A stretch of 64,000 nt of DNA. Origin: Hansfordia pulvinata. Its lineage: Eukaryota > Ascomycota > Sordariomycetes > Xylariales. The stretch lies in the NCBI GenBank assembly GCA_006538405.1, contig BJKQ01000009.1, forward strand, positions 692,001 through 756,000. The letters run 5' to 3'. Shown here piece after piece: positions 57,321-64,000 of this stretch; position 1 is the stretch's first letter, and the number at the start of each line of letters is the position of its first letter. The notes beneath the pieces are model-generated. The model did not search any database. It was given only the letters and a program-made list of their open reading frames with translations, and was not told the origin of the DNA. A program made the position numbers and the translations under genes.

Positions 57321-59089
57321 ATGGCGACTGTCTCTGCAGCCCGTCCGGCCACCAACGGCAACCCGAAGCCGGACAGTGCGCCTTCTTCCCACCAATTTAC
57401 CTGCAATACTTGTCAGGTGGCTTTTCGCTATGCAGACACCCAGAAAGGCCACATGAAGAGCGATTGGCAGTGAGTCCACCTCTTTTCGCTCTGCTTCACG
57501 ATGCAGATCTTGTGCTCTCAACAAGTATCTCTCTGCTGACATGATCCCCACTCCACAGTCGATACAACCTCAAGCGCCGTGTCGCCAACCTGCCTCCCAT
57601 CTCGTCCGAGACATTCACCGAGAAGGTTCTCGAGGCCCGTGCCGAGACCACTGCCGAAGCCGACAAGGCCGGCTTCCAGCAATTGTGCGAAGTCTGTCAA
57701 CGCACCTACTACAGCGAGAACTCGTTCAGAAACCACATTGGAAGCCAGAAGCACAAGGCCAAGGAGGCTCACGTTCGCCGCTTCGGCGGCGCCGCTGCCG
57801 TCGCCAACGATGAGGCCAGCTCAGTCATGAGCTCCACGTTCTCCCTGGGAGACCCGGTTCCTTCGGGCGACAACGAAGTAGACTCCGCCGCCGAGGAAGA
57901 GTTCAGCGAGGTCGTGGAGGGCCTTGAAAAGACTAGCCTGAAGGAGCGTCCCTCCCCAGTCAAGAGGCCGTCCCACCCTGAGCCATCTACGGAGGAAGGA
58001 AAGGACGGAGAAAATGAGGCTTCTGAGGAACCCAAAGATGCCGCCTCTTCTACTTCGACCCCCACTCCCGGCGCCACCCTCAAGTCGTGCCTCTTCTGCA
58101 ACTATGACTCTCCATCTGTTGATCTCAACGTTGTCCACATGGAGCGCATTCATAGCATGTTCCTCCCTGAGAAGCAATACCTTGTGGATCTCGAAGGCCT
58201 CCTGAGCGCATTACAGAAGAGAATCCAGGAATACCATGAGTGTCTGTACTGTGGCAAGCTCAGAAACGACGCTTTCGCCACACAAACACACATGCGCGAC
58301 AAGGGCCATTGCCGGATTCCGTTTGACACGGAAGATGAGCAGCTGGAGATCGGCGAGTACTATGACTTCCGAGGTACCTACTCGGACGACGAGGAAGACT
58401 CGGACGACGAGTCTGCCGACGGCGAAAAACGAAACGGAGGCGCCAAGCTGGGTGCCCGCCGCGCAGCCCGGGCTGTCGGCGAGGATGGTGACGAGGTTGT
58501 GGAAGATGAGGGCTGGGAGACTGACAGCTCGGTCTCGTCAGTCGACTCGGACGAGATTGGGGCTGTCCCAGTCGATCCTACCCTGGAAAAGCGCGAACGA
58601 CTGGACAAACACCCTCATCATTCTTCGCACGACCCCAGACACCACCACCAGAAAGACGGATGGCACTCGCACGCTCACAAGCATCGCGCCATCTTCTACG
58701 ATGACGCGGAGCTGCACCTCCCGTCTGGCCGTGCTGTTGGACATCGTTCTCTGAACAAGTACTACCGGCAGAACCTGCACAGCCATCCCTCCGCTGAGGA
58801 AAGAGCGGAGCGCCTTGCCCTCGAAGAAGCGCATGGCTCGGGCGACGAGATGGACGTGGACGGGCAGGTTGCGACACGGGGAGACCGCAATCGCAACAAG
58901 GCCATGGTCAGCCGCGCTGAAGGAGGTACCGGCATGCTCGGGGTGTCAGAGCAGAAGAAAAAGGAGGTGACGCGGGCAGAGAAGCGCGGCCGCAAACAGG
59001 AACACATGGCGAACAAGAAAACCCAGTGGCGCGTCAACTTGGAGGCCAACAACCAGAAGCACCACAACTACCAGATCCTGGGTGGTTGA
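57321..59089 (+). CDS. REI1: REI1-like C2H2 zinc finger protein, 60S ribosome biogenesis
   Basis: Homologue of yeast Rei1/Reh1, cytoplasmic factors that act late in 60S subunit maturation and in recycling of Arx1/Alb1. Exons 57321-57469 and 57559-59089 give 559 residues. The four zinc fingers are CNTCQVAFRYADTQKGHMKS (finishing DWH across the intron), CEVCQRTYYSENSFRNHIGS, CLFCNYDSPSVDLNVVHMER and CLYCGKLRNDAFATQTHMRD. An acidic region then precedes the conserved LPSGRAVGHRSLNKYYRQNL block and the basic C-terminal MANKKTQWRVNLEANNQKHH. A His-rich stretch (HPHHSSHDPRHHHQKDGWHS) lies just before the conserved block. Frame intact; whether this is the REI1 or REH1 paralogue cannot be told here. 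Confidence 0.93.
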
Positions 59090-60516
59090 TCTATTTACTT
59101 CACAACTGAGGGGTTTTCCAAGTGTTACGGCGCGGGAGTCCGTGAATGTCAACGGCTTGGGCAGTTTCCTAGGCAAATGCGGATAGATTTTTGGCATGAG
59201 GTGGACGGCGTTTTTTCTCCCCCTTTCCAGTAGATAGGCATATGAAGATGGATCCTGCTTTTTCGAAGCCTTCCGACGAACTCGTTTTCCGTCATTCCAT
59301 GCACTGCATCTGCTTTCCCCTGCCCTGGAGGACTCAACGCGCCATGTGATAGACGCGTGAGCCGGGCACATGTGATGGTCCCGGGCTTGGACGATCCTTT
59401 CTTCGCGCGTCGGAAAATCATTCACCGCATTGTAGAACCCGCTGCGGACCACGTAGTGCGGGGTGTTCAGCCCATCGGGGCAGCCTGTGCGTGCTGCAAG
59501 CTAAGGTAACTAGCCTTGTCGCGTCAAAGGCATGAATAGCAAGGCTCGAGAGAGAATCGCGCACAAAGGTGGATTGCATTGGCGTGTGCGATCGACGCGG
59601 CACGGCCAACTCATCGGTCGAGCGTGAGCTCAGAGTACTCGTACATGGTGTGGCACGGGTTAGATCCCGTCCTATGGCAGCCTGATCTTTTCGTCTGTTG
59701 AAGGTGAGACGGTCTCGGGACCCCTGCGTTGCCAAATACGAGTACTCGCAGGTACCGTGGATGCGGCCTGTGTCTTATTATCCTCAGCTGTGTATCTGGT
59801 GGTACCTGGTGAGGGTCAAGACGACCAGGGGAACCATCATGACAACCTTAATGTCAGTATACTCGTCCCTACACGTCCTCGCAAGACAAGAACACTGGAG
59901 GTACCGCATCAGCCCAAGCTAATAGGACTTGTAAGGATGGAGCCATGGATATCAGTAACGGTGACGGCGCTTATTATTGTTCTAGAGGACGCGGTTAACC
60001 GGCTGCTAGCATGGGCAGTTACGCGCTAACTGATGAGCCTTTCCTAACATGGAGAGCTGGCTGCTAGTGCGGCTTTTCAAGATCGTCCGTCGATCGTCGT
60101 CACTGGTAACCAGGCAAATCAGGCCTTCCTTTTTTCTTGGGAAGGGACACACTTTGGGTTCCGGCGCTGGTACCGTCTGCTGGCTACGGGTAATTTCAGG
60201 ACAGAGGTAGGCAGGTAGTAATCGAGTTGAGCGCCCCGGCATCGTCATCTCGGCCATTTCTCACTGCCCTTCTCCTCCTTCCATCCTCGTATCCGTCTCT
60301 CCCCTTGGCGGCCGTAATTCGCAGTCGTCCGATCCGACAGCCTCGGTTCCGTTGGTCCACCTCGCTCAGCCACTCTCGCGTGGTCAACCACCCGACCTTA
60401 CCGACCCAAGTCGTTCTCCCCTCCATCACACCCATCAGCAGAGGCCTGCCTCCTCACAACACCACGTCCCCCGCCCGCGCGACACCGACAGACGATCGCC
60501 CCAGGCCATCATCGAC
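59090..60516. promoter_or_regulatory. Intergenic upstream of the acyl-CoA synthetase gene
   Basis: About 1.4 kb, no supported gene. TACTCGTA/TACGAGTA at 59636-59643 and 59737-59744. A pyrimidine-rich leader (about 60240-60500) precedes the start codon; the downstream frame is open back to an ATG at 60352. Confidence 0.45.
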
Positions 60517-62681
60517 ATGGCCGACCTGCCCGCCCAGTACGAGGGCATCATGCCCTTGCGCCCCGCCCAGCAGGCGCCCTTCATGGAGGAGGACATGACT
60601 GCCCCCTACGTTGAGGGCGAGACGCGGCCCTGGCGCCACTTCAAGGCCCGCGACGGCCTGTTGGAGCGACCCTCGGACGACGTCCGCACCGTTTACGACA
60701 TCTTCACCGGCAGCGCCAGGCGCTTCGGCGACAAGCCTGCCATCGGCACCCGCCGCCTCGTCCGCACCCACGTCGAGCGCAAACAGGTCCCCAAGATCGG
60801 CCCCGACGGCAACAAGACGCTCGTCGATAAAGAGTGGACCTACTTCGAGCTGTCTCCTTTCTCTTTCATGACCTACCGTGACTACGAGGCCCGCGCCTTC
60901 GCCGTCGGCGCCGGCCTGCGCAAGCTCGGCGTCGAGAGCTCTGACGTCGTCCACATCTTCGCCACCACCTCAGCCAACTGGCAGGCCATGGCTCACGGCT
61001 GCTCATCTCAGTCCATCACCATTGCCACCGCCTACGACACCCTCGGCCCCGACGCCGTCGAGTATTCGCTCGTTCAGACCTCCGCCAAGGCCATGTACAC
61101 CGACCCCCACCTGCTCAAGACGGCCGAGAAGCCCCTCAACAACGCCCCCGATGTCAAAATCCTCATCTACAACGATGACTCCAACTTCCCCGTCTCCGAC
61201 GACGAGCTGGCCGCCTTCCGCAACAACAACCAGCACCTGACCGTCCTGTCGATCAACGAGCTCGTCGCCCTCGGCCGCGACAACCACTACCCGCCGCAGC
61301 CCCCGCAGCCCGAAGACCTATGCTGCATCATGTACACCTCGGGCTCCTCGGGTACCCCCAAGGGTGTCCCTATCACCCACCACGCCCTCATTGCCGCCGT
61401 CACCGGCCTATACAGCGTCATCGAGGAGACCATTTCCCACCGGGAGATTGTCCTCGCCTACCTGCCCCTCGCCCACATTCTCGAGATGGCAGTTGAGAAC
61501 CTCGTCATGTGCTGGGGCGGCACTCTCGGCTATGGTTCGCCGCGCACCATGTCCGACGTGAACATGCGCAACTGCGCGGGCGACATGCGCGAGCTTGCCC
61601 CCACTGTCATGGTCGGAGTGCCACAAGTCTGGGAGACGATTCGTAAGGGCGTCGAGTCTCGCGTCAACGGTGGCGGGGCTCTTACTCGGAACCTGTTCTG
61701 GGGCGCCTACGCCCTCAAGTCGTGGATGGTTGCCGCCGGCTTGCCCGGCACCGGTCTGCTCGATGCTATCGTCTTCAACAAGGTGCGCGCGATGGCCGGT
61801 GGTCGTCTGCGCTTTCTGTTCAACGGTGGCAGCGGCATCTCCGCCAGTACGCTCCACTTCACGAGCCTCGTCTTTGCCCCCATGGTCACCGGCTATGGCT
61901 TGACCGAGACGTGTGCCGTCGGCGCTCTTGGTGCCCCCTTGCACTGGACCCCTGATGCTATCGGCCCCTGCCCGCCCTCGCTCGAAATCAAGCTCGTCGC
62001 CCTGCCTGATCTTGACTACCGCACCGACACCAAGCCTCCGCGCGGCGAGATCCTGCTGCGCGGCCATACCATTGGCAGTGGTTACTTCAAGAACCCCGAG
62101 GAGACGGCAAAGGCATACACGGCCGACGGCTGGTTTCGCACCGGCGACATTGGGCAGATTGACGAGCGTGGCTTCGTCAGCGTCATCGACCGTATCAAGA
62201 ACCTGGTCAAGCTGCAGGGCGGCGAATACGTGGCCCTGGAGAAACTCGAGGCTGTTTACCGTGGTTCTTCCTACGTCGCAAACCTGATGGTACACGCTGA
62301 CTCGACGCTTGCTCGCCCTGTCGCGGTCATCACACCCAACGAGAAGGCTTTGTCCGAGCTGGCTGACAGTCTCAATGTCGACCACGCCTCCATGCACTCC
62401 AACCAGGCCGTTCGGGAGGCCGTCTTCCGGGACCTGCTGGCTGTCGGCAAGAGGCAGGGCCTTGGCTCTCTTGAGACCCTCTCCGGGCTGGCCATTGTTG
62501 AAGACGAGTGGACTCCTGCCAGTGTGAGTTCTGTTCCACTTTCCCTATAATAAGCTTCGCTTTCTTACTTGTTTGATGCTGACACACCATCCAGGGTCTG
62601 GTTACCGCCACGCAAAAGGTTAACCGTCGCGCCTTGAAGGAGAAGTACAGCAAGGTGATCGTCGGTTTGAGCAAGCAATAG
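60517..62681 (+). CDS. FAA1: Long-chain acyl-CoA synthetase (FAA1/FAA4-like)
   Basis: Activates long-chain fatty acids with ATP and CoA for lipid synthesis, remodelling and protein acylation; usually on ER, lipid droplets or plasma membrane. Exons 60517-62523 and 62595-62681 (intron 71 nt) give 697 residues, normal size. AMP-binding motifs: YTSGSSGTPKGVPITHHALI (P-loop), YLPLAHILEMAVENLV, FNGGSGISASTLHF, GYGLTETCAVGALG, GWFRTGDIGQI, and VIDRIKNLVKLQGGEYVALE, the fatty-acyl synthetase signature. The last exon codes LVTATQKVNRRALKEKY. I chose the ATG at 60517 (MADLPAQYEGIMPLRP) since the extra upstream residues from 60352 look like translated leader. Frame intact. Confidence 0.95.
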
Positions 62682-63265
62682 AGATGTCGCCACGTGCGAC
62701 GGACACTCAAGTCACCAGGGGCGGGCCCTCGGGAGACACAACAGTCTGTCCTTGCCCATGGGGTCTGAGGGGGAGGTAATTAATGCGCGGCAGGCAGGGT
62801 CGAGAAGTAGAGGAAAGATGCAAGCTTCTTTCTGAAATACGGCAGAGAACGATATGTGGCTGTAGAAAGATGCAATGCTATGGATTGCTTGTTGGGCAGT
62901 TGGTCGGCTGCTTATATGAATTTTGATGCCATGTTAGCTACGAAGTACATACATAGACAGACACGCACAGAGGCTAGCGAGCGACCTGTCTATTTTCCAA
63001 CAAGATTACTGCGTTGATCAATTATTCCCTTCTGCTGATTTCATCCCGCAAACTGTGTCGCGGTGGTGAACGGTCTGAATGCGGGTGTTGCAGGGCCACC
63101 AGGCAAAAACGCGGCGAGGCAATCCTGTGTGCGTTTCCGACCGAGTGAGTTGTCCCATTGCATCGCGGCCACCGTTAATGACGAGCAAGACAATTCGCCT
63201 CCCCTCGTAGGTCGATGTCAAAAGGAAAGTAACGTTACTCTCTTAGAGGAGCGAAACAGACTGGC
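62682..63265. other. Intergenic after the acyl-CoA synthetase gene
   Basis: About 0.6 kb with the 3' untranslated region of the synthetase gene at the left. No gene seen. Confidence 0.45.
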
Positions 63266-63269
63266 AAAA
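63266..63269 (-). terminator. Short Pol III terminator of tRNA-Gly
   Basis: AAAA on the + strand (TTTT on the tRNA strand) ends 4 bases after the tRNA 3' end; short but usable as a fungal Pol III stop. Confidence 0.6.
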
Positions 63270-63273
63270 GATG

Positions 63274-63345
63274 TGCGCGTCCAGGGAATCGAACCCCGAC
63301 CTCAACTTTGGAAGAGTTGAATCCTAACCATTAGACCAAACGCGC
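63274..63345 (-). tRNA. tRNA-Gly (TCC)
   Basis: The minus strand gives a complete 72-nt tRNA without intron. The acceptor stem is GCGCGTT with GACGCGC plus discriminator A, and the D arm is GTCTAATGGTTAGGAT. The anticodon stem is CAACT/AGTTG with loop CTTCCAA (anticodon TCC), and the T arm CGGGG-TTCGATT-CCCTG. Reading the loop one base earlier would give TTC (Glu), but the stem pairing fixes TCC. Confidence 0.88.
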
Positions 63346-64000
63346 TTTCTCATTGGATATTTGACGTAGCACTTATTTTTGTTCATATAACATTCTCTCA
63401 CAAATCCCACTCGTACGCACCATTCTATCCGTTTCCCCTTCTTTATCCTCCTTAACGTAGCGCCCCGCGAGCCGTGCACTATGTGTGGACTCTTCAGGGG
63501 CGACTCCCACCCCTCGTGCAGTATTACAACGTCCCCGTCATCAACTGAGAGGAGGCCTGGCGGCGAGCAAGTGTCTATTGTACTGACCCGCGACATGCTC
63601 GCATGAAACACGCGGGTGAACACTGCGTCCTTTCTTAGGATAACGCTGTCCAACAACATGCGAAAGACACCCATTCTATTACTAGCGGATGTTGGATTCA
63701 AGGAGAGCAGACACGCTGCTTGGCTTGAGCAAGATGGTGTCGTCGTGTACACGAGAACCATGGACATTCCATCCACAGCAACGTCATATGTTACAACTTC
63801 TCGCTCCGAATCAGACTCCGTACAACTTGCTGCTAAGGAAACCTGGCTGGCCCCAGACGGTATACCATTGTGAATGGACTTCGCTCACTTGCATATATTA
63901 AAGCTGTGGCTAAGCTACCTCGCGAGCGCAGGAAGATGGTTCGAAATGGTGGTATCTCCAAGACAAAAGAAGCACAACACTCTAGCTGAATCATTGACAG
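63346..64000. other. Right-hand end, no supported gene
   Basis: A minus-strand frame (63776-63324) is open for 150 codons but runs into the tRNA and shows no domain or signal peptide. Nothing else is recognised. Confidence 0.4.

Noticed and set aside
63324..63776. 150-codon minus-strand ORF near the right end
   Set aside because: Runs into the tRNA-Gly gene and shows no domain; kept only as a remark.
1..64000. Window-wide enrichment of TACCTA/TAGGTA
   Set aside because: About 20 copies noticed against roughly 31 expected for a hexamer on both strands; only the local cluster near 34 kb is unusual.
1..64000. Secondary-metabolite cluster or CRISPR-like array
   Set aside because: No polyketide, peptide or terpene synthase is present, and no regularly spaced repeat-spacer structure occurs; the tandem repeats found are coding or simple sequence.

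Overview
This window is nuclear DNA of a filamentous ascomycete (Pezizomycotina, most likely a GC-rich Sordariomycete; I do not name a species). The evidence is short introns with GTRNGT...YAG ends (about 50 to 290 nt), GC-rich third codon positions, 0.8 to 3.5 kb intergenic spaces, a GH3 beta-glucosidase, a Zn2Cys6 regulator, a WSC-domain wall protein and a DUF7514-type protein. Intron-bearing homologues of yeast LSB5, APC11, TUM1, RPS2, SSO1, MHO1/MEMO, CCT5, REI1 and FAA1/4 are also present. I see no bacterial operons, CRISPR array, phage or recognisable transposon.

Layout, 0-24 kb: 3' part of a GH3 beta-glucosidase (+); a frame-broken alpha/beta hydrolase (+); a frame-broken NmrA-like protein (-); fumarylacetoacetase (+); a Zn2Cys6 transcription factor (+); LSB5 (+); an unrecognised protein (-); APC11 (-); a rhodanese/mercaptopyruvate sulfurtransferase (+, one frame break); ribosomal protein uS5/RPS2 (+).

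Layout, 24-64 kb: a very large secreted WSC/mucin-like protein (+, two frame breaks); a DUF7514 protein with an ER/RD-rich tail (-, one frame break); a secreted protein of unknown function (-); an SSO1-type syntaxin (-); a 3.5 kb gene-free stretch; MEMO (-); intron-containing tRNA-Tyr (-); CCT5 (+); an AZUL-HECT ubiquitin ligase (-); another 3.5 kb gene-free stretch; REI1 (+); a long-chain acyl-CoA synthetase (+); tRNA-Gly (-). The genes look like an ordinary mix of housekeeping and accessory functions. I see no biosynthetic cluster or co-regulated pathway.

Two signals stand out. First, five genes are broken by eleven frame changes, and every one has the same sense: one base short relative to the family reading frame. 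Nearly all lie in C/G runs or trinucleotide repeats. This points to systematic deletion errors, or to slippage decay in the 2.6-5.5 kb block, and matters for any protein predicted from this sequence. Second, the octamer TACTCGTA (or its complement TACGAGTA) occurs about 15 times, against about 2 expected by chance, and always between genes. I know no established role for it. Other points are a mucin-like protein with CxxGxxDPxC modules, a 66-residue extension after the syntaxin membrane anchor, and a long charged insertion just before the HECT catalytic cysteine.
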